From Candidatus Fibrimonadales bacterium (lineage in GTDB: Bacteria; Fibrobacterota; Fibrobacteria; Fibrobacterales; Fibrobacteraceae), in the NCBI GenBank assembly GCA_009788135.1, contig WQSA01000088.1, positions 1 through 8,808 on the forward strand: a DNA stretch of 8,808 nt, written 5' to 3'. The position numbers and the translations under genes were made by a program. Below, piece after piece: positions 1 to 7,043 of the stretch (position 1 is its first letter; every line of letters starts with the position of its first letter). Below the pieces are notes generated by a model that worked only from the letters and a program-made list of their open reading frames with translations, was not told the DNA's origin and made no database searches.

Positions 1-1745
1 AATTCCGCATTGCTACCTATTTCAGAACTATACACACCGCTTATCCTGTGAATTACCGCATTATAGCGACCAACAACTTTCTCAACAGCATCGGAAATTT
101 CGCCGAGCGTAGTGCGAACGCGAGCTGCCTTCACCGCCAAGTCCAGCAAATTTGCATTGCTCTTTTTGCCATCCTTCCACTCAGAGAAGCAATTTGTGAT
201 TGCAGTCAAAGCGCTGTCCACATCGGCTTGGTTTCTGCCTTTGCGAACCTCTTCCAAACGAGCAACCTGGCTGTTTCTAACCGCTGTGTTATCCACTTCC
301 AAAATATCCAGAGCGGCTTCCTTTTCAAGGCGATATTTGTTCACGCCAATAATTGCATCTGTGCCGCCGTCTATGCGAGCCTGTTTGCGAGCGGCAGCTT
401 CTTCTATGCGAGTTTTTGGAATGCCTTTTTCAATTGCGCTTGCCATGCCGCCTTCTTTTTCAACTTCCTGAATATGCTTCCATGCCCGGTTTGCAAGCTC
501 TTTGGTCAAATATTCCACATAATATGAACCAGCCCACGGATCAACGGATTTTGTGACTCCGGTTTCTTCCTGTATGTAAAGCTGAGTGTTGCGAGCTATG
601 CGAGCAGAGAAATCCGTTGGCAATGCTATAGCTTCGTCAAGAGCGTTTGTGTGCAGGCTTTGCGTGTGGCCAAGCGATGCGGCCATAGCTTCTATGCAAG
701 TGCGAGCCACGTTGTTGAACGGATCTTGCTCTGTTAGCGACCAGCCGCTTGTTTGGCTGTGCGTGCGGAGCGCCATTGACTTTTCTTTTTTCGGATTGAA
801 TGTTTTAACGATTTTGGACCAGAGCAAGCGACCAGCGCGCATTTTGGCGATTTCCATAAAGTGGTTCATGCCAATTGCCCAGAAGAACGAAAGGCGAGGC
901 GCAAAATCGTCAACGCTCATGCCTGCTTCTATGCCTGTGCGAATGTATTCCCAGCCGTCTGCGAGCGTGTATGCGAGCTCTATATCGTTGGTTGCTCCGG
1001 CTTCCTGCATGTGGTAGCCCGAAATTGAAATGCTGTTGAATTTGGGCATATTCTGCGTGGTGAAGCTGAATATGTCGCCTATTATTTTCATTGATGGTTT
1101 TGGCGGGTAAATATAGGTGTTGCGCACCATGAATTCTTTGAGGATGTCGTTTTGAATTGTGCCTGTGAGCTTGGCTTGAGCCACGCCCTGTTCTTCTGCG
1201 GCTACTATGTAGAAAGCCAGCACCGGAAGCACGGCTCCGTTCATGGTCATGGAAACAGACATTTCGCCGAGCGGGATTTGGTCAAATAATACCTTCATAT
1301 CTTCAACCGAGCAGATGCTAACGCCGGCTTTTCCAACGTCACCCACCACGCGAGGGTTGTCTGCGTCATAGCCTCTATGCGTGGCAAGGTCAAAAGCTAC
1401 GGAAAGCCCTTTTTGACCGCTGGCAAGGTTGCGGCGGTAAAAAGCATTGGATTCTGCGGCTGTGGAGAATCCTGCGTATTGGCGGATGGTCCAAGGTTTC
1501 ATAACATACATTGTTGAGTATGGACCACGCAAAAACGGCGCTTTGCCAGCGGCATAATTGAGGTGTTCCATGCCATCCAGGGTTTCTTTGCTGTAAACCG
1601 GAAGCACCGGTATCTGTTCTGATGTTTGCATTTGCAGAGCTTCGTAGCTAGGCAGCTTGCCCGTATCTATAACTTCTTTTTTCCAAGCGTCAAAGCTCTT
1701 GCCAGAATTGGCTTTGAAGTCAAGTTTGCTAATATCGGGTTTCAT
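1..1745 (-). CDS. mutB: Methylmalonyl-CoA mutase, catalytic (large) subunit; 3' end outside window
   Basis: Adenosylcobalamin enzyme that interconverts methylmalonyl-CoA and succinyl-CoA in the cytoplasm, a step of succinate/propionate metabolism. The frame is open from ATG at 1745 to the window edge: 581 full codons of a protein usually about 710-730 residues long. Family landmarks: RGPYSTMY (73-80, with the substrate-side Tyr), [10 protein letters not shown] (84-93), DLATHRGYD (119-127), [21 protein letters not shown] (195-215), SGYHMQEAG (242-250, active-site His245), [11 protein letters not shown] (284-294), [10 protein letters not shown] (328-337) and GVYSSEIG (570-577). The C-terminal B12-binding domain (DxHxxG) would lie beyond position 1. 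An AGAGGA Shine-Dalgarno (1751-1756) sits 5 nt before the ATG. It lies 53 bp downstream of nadK. No mutA small subunit lies immediately upstream, so it may be the single-subunit ScpA type. Identity is certain; the mutB/scpA naming is not. Confidence 0.97.
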   Translation of the reverse strand, partial: MKPDISKLDFKANSGKSFDAWKKEVIDTGKLPSYEALQMQTSEQIPVLPVYSKETLDGMEHLNYAAGKAPFLRGPYSTMYVMKPWTIRQYAGFSTAAESNAFYRRNLASGQKGLSVAFDLATHRGYDADNPRVVGDVGKAGVSICSVEDMKVLFDQIPLGEMSVSMTMNGAVLPVLAFYIVAAEEQGVAQAKLTGTIQNDILKEFMVRNTYIYPPKPSMKIIGDIFSFTTQNMPKFNSISISGYHMQEAGATNDIELAYTLADGWEYIRTGIEAGMSVDDFAPRLSFFWAIGMNHFMEIAKMRAGRLLWSKIVKTFNPKKEKSMALRTHSQTSGWSLTEQDPFNNVARTCIEAMAASLGHTQSLHTNALDEAIALPTDFSARIARNTQLYIQEETGVTKSVDPWAGSYYVEYLTKELANRAWKHIQEVEKEGGMASAIEKGIPKTRIEEAAARKQARIDGGTDAIIGVNKYRLEKEAALDILEVDNTAVRNSQVARLEEVRKGRNQADVDSALTAITNCFSEWKDGKKSNANLLDLAVKAARVRTTLGEISDAVEKVVGRYNAVIHRISGVYSSEIGSNAE

Positions 1746-1798
1746 AAAAATCCTCTGGATTGAATTTATTTTGGGATAATATAGAAAAACTTTGGACG
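1746..1798 (-). promoter_or_regulatory. nadK-mutB gap with ribosome binding site and possible -10 box
   Basis: The only sizeable gap (53 bp) in the minus-strand gene run. On the minus strand it contains an AT-rich stretch with TATATT/TATTAT (1776-1783), which could be a -10 element, and then AGAGGA (1751-1756) as the Shine-Dalgarno for the mutase. I see no convincing -35 box 16-18 bp upstream, no terminator hairpin after nadK, and no room for a cobalamin riboswitch. Read-through from nadK, with or without an extra promoter, is the cautious interpretation. Confidence 0.3.
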
Positions 1799-2626
1799 CT
1801 ATACCTTCATTTTCCCTGTCCAGCCCAGCTTCTCTCTCAGCGCATGAACAAAGCCAGACTCCCCAGCGTCTCCAATATGAGCAAAACGAGTTGCATAGCG
1901 GCTGCGGCAAATTACAAGTTCGGATTTTTCATCAAGACGCTTTGTGGAATGGCCGTCAAAAACCATTTCTGCCGTGCTGCCCGGAACGCATTTTATTTTG
2001 CAAACTGAAGATGATGGAATAATTATGGGCCTCACGGAAAGGCTCATCGGATTAACCGGATTCAAAACGAAAGCCTCTGCCAAAGGGTAGATTATCGGGC
2101 CGCCAGCAGAAAGGCTGTATGCTGTGGAACCTGTTGGCGTGGCAAGCATTAAGCTGTCTGCCCAGTATTCCGTTAAAAATTTATCGTTTACCTTGACTTC
2201 CAAATTTACCATTTTCTCCGGGGCATGAGCATGCAAAAAAATTTCATTCAGAACCGTAGTGCTTAAAACTTTTTTCTTTTTTGAATAAACCGAGCAATCC
2301 AGCATTATGCGATCTTGAGTGCTGAAAGTACCGTTTGCCAAAGCGTCTAAAACATCTGATATTTCTTCGAGCTTGTATTCTGCCAAAAAACCTATGCGCC
2401 CGGCATTTATGCCAATTATTGGAATCTGCTTTCCGCAAGCAATGCGCGCCGCAGAAAGAACCGTGCCGTCTCCGCCAATCGCTACCAAAACATCGCATTT
2501 CTTTAAATTAGACTCCGGAGCATGAATTATTTTATCGCTGTGCTTTTTGCCCCAACGCTCTATGGCAGCCAAAGCCTCAAGCAACTTGGGATTTTGTTCT
2601 TTACGAGAGACTATGCCAATTTTCAA
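1799..2626 (-). CDS. nadK: NAD kinase (ATP-NAD kinase)
   Basis: Phosphorylates NAD+ to NADP+ in the cytoplasm. The protein has 275 residues, a normal bacterial NadK length. Motifs: GGDGT (51-55, with the essential Asp53), [10 protein letters not shown] (72-81), NE (127-128), [15 protein letters not shown] (163-177) and FDG (223-225). The usual T-P-x-x-P-H-[ST]-L segment reads NPVNPMSL (189-196), so the common His is Met; the rest is canonical. The start is TTG: it is preceded at 7 nt by GGAGGA (2634-2639), the best Shine-Dalgarno in the run, and gives the expected MKIGIVSR N-terminus. It overlaps the end of the EPSPS-like gene by 26 bp, which implies translational coupling. NADPH is needed by shikimate dehydrogenase, so its place in an aromatic operon is sensible, though this is inference. 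Confidence 0.97.
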   Translation of the reverse strand: MKIGIVSRKEQNPKLLEALAAIERWGKKHSDKIIHAPESNLKKCDVLVAIGGDGTVLSAARIACGKQIPIIGINAGRIGFLAEYKLEEISDVLDALANGTFSTQDRIMLDCSVYSKKKKVLSTTVLNEIFLHAHAPEKMVNLEVKVNDKFLTEYWADSLMLATPTGSTAYSLSAGGPIIYPLAEAFVLNPVNPMSLSVRPIIIPSSSVCKIKCVPGSTAEMVFDGHSTKRLDEKSELVICRSRYATRFAHIGDAGESGFVHALREKLGWTGKMKV

Positions 2627-3719
2627 AATTTGTTCCTCCAGGATATATATTCTCTACGCACTGAATTCCTGCAATAGTGTTTTTTGATTTTGATTTTACA
2701 TTCAAAATATGCAAAGCTAAACCTATAATCGGATGATTTTTGCAATCAAAGCTTTCACCCTCTATTTCGGATTTGCCTCGCAAAATCAAGCCATCTTCGT
2801 AGAGACCGCATTCTACGCCTGCCAATTTCAGATTTTCGTAAAGAACGGATAAAACAGGCTTGCAAACGCCAAGCGACCAAGGCGGCAGTTTTAAAATCGT
2901 TTCATCTGCGGCAAAACAGGCCAATACCGCAAGCAAAGGAATCTCGTCAATGCAGGCAGACAAAATTTCCGGACCCAAACGCTTGCCACTAAGCTCTTTT
3001 GCAGTTTTAACCCTTAAATCTCCCCAAACATCGTTTTCCCTTTCGTGGCGGGAAACTACCTCAATATCTGCGCCAAGCCTTCTAAACGCTCCGAAAATAC
3101 CTGCTCGGCTTGCATCCAAATTGACCGCTTTGATTGTTATATCCGAATCTGGAATTATAGAAGCCGCCAATGCGAGAAAAGCTGCTTGCGTTGCATCGCC
3201 CGCTATAAACCTGTCTCTGGCCAAAAGGGAATGAACTGGAGGAATGTTGCAAATCCATTTTCTTTCGTTTTTCATTCCCTGCATTCTAGCCAAGCGCTTG
3301 GCAAGTTCGTCGCTTTCATCGGGGCCGTCTTGCTTAAATTCCAATTCTGCGCCAAATGTCAAAAGTTCTCTGATAAGAGAATTTTTCACCAAAAGTTTTT
3401 CTTCGCAATAAAAAGGATTGCCGCTCAGAAGGCATTCTATTATTTTTTTATTCCGCTGCTGATGGGGAAAATCATCTCCTACCCACTCCAAACTCAAATC
3501 TTTTTTGCATTTGAAATTCACTCCGGTAATTTCCCATAGCTCGCCGTTAATGGAAACGGTAGCGCCAAGTTCCCTTAAATAATCGGCAAAAGGCGCAAAT
3601 TCAGGAGTAGCCTTAACGCCATGTATAATAGAATTTCCATTCGCAAGCGCCGCTATAAATGCGCAATTGAAAAAAACTTCTTTTTCCGTGTAAAGCTCCA
3701 TGCTAGCGGCTAACGGCAT
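2601..3719 (-). CDS. Degenerate EPSP-synthase-like (AroA/enolpyruvyl transferase fold) protein
   Basis: 372 residues; normal EPSP synthases are about 425-450. Family resemblance is clear in parts: AFIAALANGNSIIHGV (20-35) matches the first inside-out repeat; SLIRELLTFGAEL (114-126) matches the SRDHTERML-fGa segment; GDATQAAFLALAASIIPDSD (174-193) with RAGIFGAFRRLGADIEV (205-221) matches the D-SSAaF/tRtG--L--MGAdI block; and IDEIPLLAVLACFA (257-270) is the iDE-P-LAvaA block. The catalytic signatures are missing or changed: PGDKSISHR reads YTEKEVFFN (10-18), GNSGTTMRL and the RPM segment are absent, R-KESDR reads PPWSLGVCKP (279-288), and DHRiAM reads NHPIIG (328-333). The frame is continuous, with a good AGGGGA (3724-3729) 4 nt before ATG 3719 and a 17-bp overlap with tyrA. 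It holds the position aroA would have. It is either a very divergent enzyme or a pseudoenzyme with another role; I do not assign activity. Confidence 0.85.
   Translation of the reverse strand: MPLAASMELYTEKEVFFNCAFIAALANGNSIIHGVKATPEFAPFADYLRELGATVSINGELWEITGVNFKCKKDLSLEWVGDDFPHQQRNKKIIECLLSGNPFYCEEKLLVKNSLIRELLTFGAELEFKQDGPDESDELAKRLARMQGMKNERKWICNIPPVHSLLARDRFIAGDATQAAFLALAASIIPDSDITIKAVNLDASRAGIFGAFRRLGADIEVVSRHERENDVWGDLRVKTAKELSGKRLGPEILSACIDEIPLLAVLACFAADETILKLPPWSLGVCKPVLSVLYENLKLAGVECGLYEDGLILRGKSEIEGESFDCKNHPIIGLALHILNVKSKSKNTIAGIQCVENIYPGGTNFENWHSLS
2634..2639 (-). promoter_or_regulatory. Ribosome binding site fixing the TTG start of nadK
   Basis: GGAGGA on the minus strand, 7 nt before TTG at 2626 and inside the last codons of the EPSPS-like gene. 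No ATG or GTG lies at a suitable distance in the nadK frame, so this site decides the start. Confidence 0.8.
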
Positions 3720-4797
3720 TTATTCCCCTGTTTTCCAGAATTTTAATGGCTTTGCTCGCATCTTTTTCAGATTTAAACGCCAAGAGCAAGGTTCCGCCAA
3801 TACCCTCCCTCACTTTCATCAGCTCAATATCCCTGATATTTATTCCCTGTTCCGCAAGAGGATACAGAGAGTTTAATATTGAACCTGACTCGTCCGGTAT
3901 ATTAATCACAATTTCAAAAAGCGGGTAAGCATAATTTTTTCCAGTTTCCAAATTGCATCTGGTTTGATTGCCTCGCAAAAAATAAGATTCAAGCTTGGCT
4001 TGCTGCCCAAATTCAAGTTCATTTCTTATTTCCAGCGCATTTTGCGCATAAATTCCAAGAGCATCTGCTATATTTTTTTTGTTGGTTTCCAAAATATCCT
4101 TCCACACTCTCCAAGAAGAACCCGCTATGCGTGTCATATCTCTAAAACCGCGCCCTGCCAAATGCAATTTATTGCTTGCCACTTCGGGAGAAATGCCTGC
4201 CGCTATGGAAGTGCTAAGAAGCTGCGGCGCATGACTAAGCCACGCCATTGCAAAATCGTGCGTATCCGGAGCGATTTGCACAGGACGGCTTCCCAAGAAA
4301 TTCAAAAGCTTGCTCATGGGGTCTGGCAATTCCGTTAAATTCTCAGGCAAGCAATAAAGCCAATAAGCATTTTCAAAAATCGAAGGGTCGCTGTGCTCAA
4401 TGCCTCGCTTTTCGGAACCGGCCATAGGATGGCCGCCAATAAAGACAAAAGGCTTTGGCAAAGCAAAACCAGCGCTGCAAATCTGTTCTTTTGTGCTCCC
4501 AATATCGCTTACAATAACATCGCCGCAAAGCAACTCGACATTGTTTTTCAAAATGCCGATGGTTGACAAAATATGCTTTATGGGACCGCACAACAAAATC
4601 AAATCCGAGTTCGGCAGCCAATTTTGAACATCTTCATATTCAAAAAAATAATCTGCCATTGAAAGTTCTTTGGCTCTTTGCAAAGTTTCTTTTGAGCTAA
4701 CAGCTCTAATTAAAACAGGCAATTTAGCTTGCCTTATAGCTGTAGCAATCGAACCTGCGAGCAGACCAAAACCCACTAGCGTAATACTATTAAACAT
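3703..4797 (-). CDS. tyrA: Prephenate dehydrogenase with C-terminal ACT domain
   Basis: Oxidative decarboxylation of prephenate (or arogenate) in tyrosine synthesis, cytoplasmic. 364 residues. N-terminal Rossmann domain with GFGLLAGS (9-16); DIGSTK (98-103); the family signature GGHPMAGSEKRG (121-132) with His123; SHAPQLL (188-194); GRGFRDMTRIA (215-225) with the carboxylate-binding Arg223; WKDI-E-N (232-239). An ACT regulatory domain follows from about 292 (PLFEIVINIPDESGSI) to about 360, consistent with allosteric feedback by tyrosine. The more usual SHLPH is SHAPQ here, with Gln192 in place of the second His. It starts 9 bp after the chorismate mutase stop, with a strong GAGGGGGA ribosome site, and overlaps the EPSPS-like gene by 17 bp. 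There is no fused chorismate mutase domain; that activity comes from the preceding gene. NAD versus NADP preference cannot be read from the sequence. Confidence 0.96.
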   Translation of the reverse strand: MFNSITLVGFGLLAGSIATAIRQAKLPVLIRAVSSKETLQRAKELSMADYFFEYEDVQNWLPNSDLILLCGPIKHILSTIGILKNNVELLCGDVIVSDIGSTKEQICSAGFALPKPFVFIGGHPMAGSEKRGIEHSDPSIFENAYWLYCLPENLTELPDPMSKLLNFLGSRPVQIAPDTHDFAMAWLSHAPQLLSTSIAAGISPEVASNKLHLAGRGFRDMTRIAGSSWRVWKDILETNKKNIADALGIYAQNALEIRNELEFGQQAKLESYFLRGNQTRCNLETGKNYAYPLFEIVINIPDESGSILNSLYPLAEQGINIRDIELMKVREGIGGTLLLAFKSEKDASKAIKILENRGINAVSR

Positions 4798-4806
4798 AGT
4801 TCCCCC

Positions 4807-5070
4807 TCAACCGTTCTCAAGCCTTGTTGACTCCTCTATTATTTTTTTGAAAATCTCTTTTACAAATTCATCGCTAATAGGGCCTTGATTTTTTTCAGCA
4901 ACCCTGTTTAAAATAGTTTCTTCTCTTTGCAAGTCCGTTATAGGCAAACCCTGCTGATGTTTTATTTTTCCGATTTCAATTACATACTTTGCGCGCTCGT
5001 TCAAAAGCGCAACCAGCTTGTCTTCTATTATATCCAGCTCTTGCCTTATGGTTTCTATCTCCGGAGTCAT
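4807..5070 (-). CDS. aroQ: Monofunctional chorismate mutase, AroQ type
   Basis: Converts chorismate to prephenate, the substrate of the next gene's product. 87 residues, the size of a minimal AroQ helical domain. By alignment with the E. coli P-protein mutase domain, the active-site set is Arg9, Arg26, Lys37, Asp46, Arg49 and Glu50, all present, and Ser81. The position of E. coli Gln88 is Glu85. ATG at 5070 overlaps the stop of the Dabb gene in ATGA, and GAGGG lies a few nt upstream. It is cytoplasmic, probably an intertwined dimer as is known for the family. The aroQ symbol is used here for the mutase class and should not be confused with type II dehydroquinase. Confidence 0.93.
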   Translation of the reverse strand: MTPEIETIRQELDIIEDKLVALLNERAKYVIEIGKIKHQQGLPITDLQREETILNRVAEKNQGPISDEFVKEIFKKIIEESTRLENG

Positions 5071-5381
5071 AAACCCTCTATTTCATAATCCACAACCGCC
5101 CTTGATTCCACAATGCCGCTATTTATCCACTCTGCAACCTGAACATGAGCCGGGTGCTTTTGATACTCGTTCAAATCTTCTTTTGTTTTGAAAATAGAGT
5201 ATAAGCCTACATCATAAGCTGCCGCTGTATCGTTGAAATTAACGCCTGCTTCTATTGCAACTGCAAAGGGTATAATGCTTTTCAAAGCGTTCAGCCTCTG
5301 TACCATAACTTCCGCATTTTCCCGTCCCGTGCGATTGTCCGCAATGGGCTTCATTTTCCAAAAAACCAAATGTTTTATCAT
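5067..5381 (-). CDS. Dabb (stress-responsive A/B barrel) domain protein
   Basis: 104 residues with the typical Dabb opening MIKHLVFWKMK (1-11), in which His4 and the hydrophobic beta strand are characteristic. A ferredoxin-like dimeric alpha/beta barrel pattern follows, with YDVGLYSIFKTKEDLNEYQKHPAH in the second half (the Y-HP-H stretch is a family hallmark) and a C-terminal VVDYEIEG strand. Family members are small dimers of mixed or unknown function; a few bind or cyclise hydrophobic or polyketide-like ligands, so no reaction is assigned. ATG overlaps the yggS stop in ATGA, and the stop overlaps the chorismate mutase start in ATGA. It has no clear Shine-Dalgarno of its own, so it is probably translated by coupling. 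A role tied to the aromatic pathway is only a guess from position. Confidence 0.88.
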   Translation of the reverse strand: MIKHLVFWKMKPIADNRTGRENAEVMVQRLNALKSIIPFAVAIEAGVNFNDTAAAYDVGLYSIFKTKEDLNEYQKHPAHVQVAEWINSGIVESRAVVDYEIEGL

Positions 5382-6082
5382 GTGGATAATATAGCAATTC
5401 TGCTACCGAATAATGCAGTTCCAACCCTCACCATAGTAGCTCCTTCTGCTATGGCAATTTCCAAATCGTCGGTCATGCCCATCGAAAGTTCCGTGAAATG
5501 CTTAAACTTGGGTTGAGAATTGAAAATTCCATCTCGCAAATCTCTTAAAAATGCAAAACAAACACGAGAATCTTCGGGTTTTCCAGTATTTTTTCCTATT
5601 GTCATCAAGCCTTTGTAAATTAGCCTTTTCGGCTCCGGCAAGCTTGTCAAAAAATTAAAAGCTTCTTGCATGGAAAGTCCGCTTTTGGTATCCTCTTCCG
5701 AAGCGTTAACCTGAAAGAGAACTTCCAAATTTTTATCGGCCTCTTCGCACAGAGCCTCCAGCTTCAGCATGCTTTCCAAATCGGCAACGCTGTCTATGGC
5801 TTGGGCTACCTGCACCGCTTTGCGCAATTTGTTTTTTTGCACTGGGCCAATTATTCTGCAAGAAATACCCTCTCTCTGCGGCAAGAATTTTTCCAAAGCT
5901 TCTTGGACTCGGTTTTCGCCAAAATCCCTGGCACCCAAAGCTATAGCAGCTTCCACTGCGGAAACTGACTGAGTTTTGCTAACCCAAATTAAGCGGACGC
6001 TTGAGGGGCTTCTACCTGCCAGCTCGCAGGCTTTCGCTATTCTACCCAGAATTGCCTGTTTATTGGTTAACAGTTTTTCCAA
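5378..6082 (-). CDS. yggS: YggS/PLPBP family pyridoxal-phosphate homeostasis protein
   Basis: PLP-binding single-barrel protein involved in vitamin B6 and amino-acid/keto-acid homeostasis; no enzymatic activity is established for the family. Motifs (numbered from TTG 6082): VSKT with PLP-lysine Lys36 (34-37), FGENRVQEAL (54-63), IIGPVQKNK (77-85), QVNASEEDTKSG (124-135), GLMTIG (158-163) and LSMGMTDDLEIAIAEGATMVRVGTALFG (199-226), whose last part carries the phosphate-binding loop. I chose TTG 6082 because it gives 234 residues, the same as E. coli YggS, and an N-terminus that aligns; a GGGA lies about 7 nt upstream. An in-frame TTG at 6124 would add 14 residues but lengthen the overlap with the preceding gene. 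At 6082 the overlap is 23 bp. There is no ATG in the N-terminal region. Confidence 0.95.
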   Translation of the reverse strand: MEKLLTNKQAILGRIAKACELAGRSPSSVRLIWVSKTQSVSAVEAAIALGARDFGENRVQEALEKFLPQREGISCRIIGPVQKNKLRKAVQVAQAIDSVADLESMLKLEALCEEADKNLEVLFQVNASEEDTKSGLSMQEAFNFLTSLPEPKRLIYKGLMTIGKNTGKPEDSRVCFAFLRDLRDGIFNSQPKFKHFTELSMGMTDDLEIAIAEGATMVRVGTALFGSRIAILST

Positions 6083-7016
6083 ATCTAAAATCCCAAAAAC
6101 GTTTGTATTGAATCGAAAGCACAACCCGTTCCTTTATGGAATCCGAGAAATCTTTGCCATCACCGCCGCGCGTAAAAAAACCGGGGCTTATGGAAAGATA
6201 AGATTTTCCATCGTCAAATCTCCACAAAGGACCCGCTGATATTATATTGTAATAAAGAGGTTCTTTGTCGTAAGCTTCAAACGGAGAATAGAATTGGAAA
6301 CGGCGACCTGAGAACATGGCCGAAAATTCCAAGATAAAAGAGAAATGTTTGCTGAAATTATAGACGGCAAACAGCTCCTCGGCCACTATATAATCCCTGC
6401 TATAAACCGGAATGCCTCTAGCATAATCAAAGCTTTTCTTATCATGATTGGAGTTTATGTCTATTAAGGCAAAATGGAACAGAAAAGAAATGAAGAATCT
6501 GGGAGAGTCATATCTTCCGCCAAGCTGCAGGTCAAAGCTCTGGATTAGCGCATGCGATGAATTACTGTAAAAATTGTCAAACATATACCCTGCATCCCAA
6601 GTATCGCTTACTGAAGGGTTGTCATTTGGCTTCAAAGGCATTTCAATATCGCTCAATAACAGGTTTTCGTTTGAATAGACAAAACGAATCTCCAAAACGG
6701 AAAAAGGCGGCGGCAAAGGAGCAAAACCCAACCCTACCCTTATGACTCCATAAAAAGGAGAAAGTTCGGTTCCTGCAAAAAATCTCATATAATTCGTTTT
6801 ATTTGGCCTCCAAGCTCCATAATAATCCATTCCCAGAGGCTCAAGCCAGGAAAATTCAAAGTTCGCATTTGCCTGCGGAACAAATGCTCCACGGACATTT
6901 GCCGGAGCCGCAGCCCCAGAGACCCCGTATTCAATATTGGGCCCAAGCACCAAAAATGGAGAATTTGAGGCAAAAATGCTGCTAAACAGAGCTAAAATCA
7001 AAAAAAATCGTCGCAC
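6060..7016 (-). CDS. Secreted protein, probable outer-membrane beta-barrel, family not recognised
   Basis: 318 residues from GTG 7016. The N-terminus MRRFFLILALFSSIFA-S is a clear Sec signal peptide (cleavage about 16/17). The rest is rich in Phe, Tyr and Trp with alternating polar/hydrophobic strands such as FSVLEIRFVYS, FFISFLFHFALIDIN, FSFILEFSAMF and KSYLSISPGFF, as in a porin-like or OmpA-like barrel of roughly 10-14 strands. There are no other transmembrane helices. The C-terminus does not end in the classical aromatic residue (KTVNQ). Its stop overlaps the yggS start by 23 bp, making it the apparent first gene of the minus-strand run. No convincing Shine-Dalgarno precedes the GTG. I do not recognise the family and assign no function. 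Confidence 0.8.
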   Translation of the reverse strand: MRRFFLILALFSSIFASNSPFLVLGPNIEYGVSGAAAPANVRGAFVPQANANFEFSWLEPLGMDYYGAWRPNKTNYMRFFAGTELSPFYGVIRVGLGFAPLPPPFSVLEIRFVYSNENLLLSDIEMPLKPNDNPSVSDTWDAGYMFDNFYSNSSHALIQSFDLQLGGRYDSPRFFISFLFHFALIDINSNHDKKSFDYARGIPVYSRDYIVAEELFAVYNFSKHFSFILEFSAMFSGRRFQFYSPFEAYDKEPLYYNIISAGPLWRFDDGKSYLSISPGFFTRGGDGKDFSDSIKERVVLSIQYKRFWDFRFGKTVNQ

Positions 7017-7043
7017 GGGTGTAAAAAATACTATTTTTAAAGA
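7017..7043. promoter_or_regulatory. 27-bp divergent intergenic spacer
   Basis: The whole space between a minus-strand GTG start (7016) and a plus-strand ATG start (7044). It is A/T-rich after GGGTGT, with TACTAT/TATTTT-like boxes that could be -10 elements for either direction. Neither gene has a recognisable Shine-Dalgarno here. Any -35 element must lie inside the neighbouring coding sequence. Promoter positions are not proven. Confidence 0.3.

Noticed and set aside
120..978. Frequent GCGAGC hexamer (eight copies in the first kilobase) as a possible uptake or Chi-like signal
   Set aside because: On the coding strand most copies fall on the Ala-Arg codon pair GCT-CGC, and two on CTC-GCA; codon-pair bias explains it and the rest of the window is not enriched.
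48..1017. Several plus-strand open frames opposite the mutase gene
   Set aside because: They are antisense to a long, well-conserved methylmalonyl-CoA mutase frame, have no ribosome sites or family motifs, and mirror its codon bias.
1746..1798. Cobalamin riboswitch ahead of a B12-dependent mutase
   Set aside because: Only 53 bp are available and there is no B12-box-like sequence or extended folding potential.
2601..3719. Frameshift or sequencing error as the cause of the missing EPSP-synthase motifs
   Set aside because: The frame is uninterrupted, the retained blocks are all in the same frame, and there is no extra DNA between residues 66 and 88 that could encode the missing segment.
6083..6124. 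Upstream TTG at 6124 as the start of yggS
   Set aside because: It would add a 14-residue extension without family support and lengthen the overlap with the barrel gene; TTG 6082 gives the standard 234 residues.
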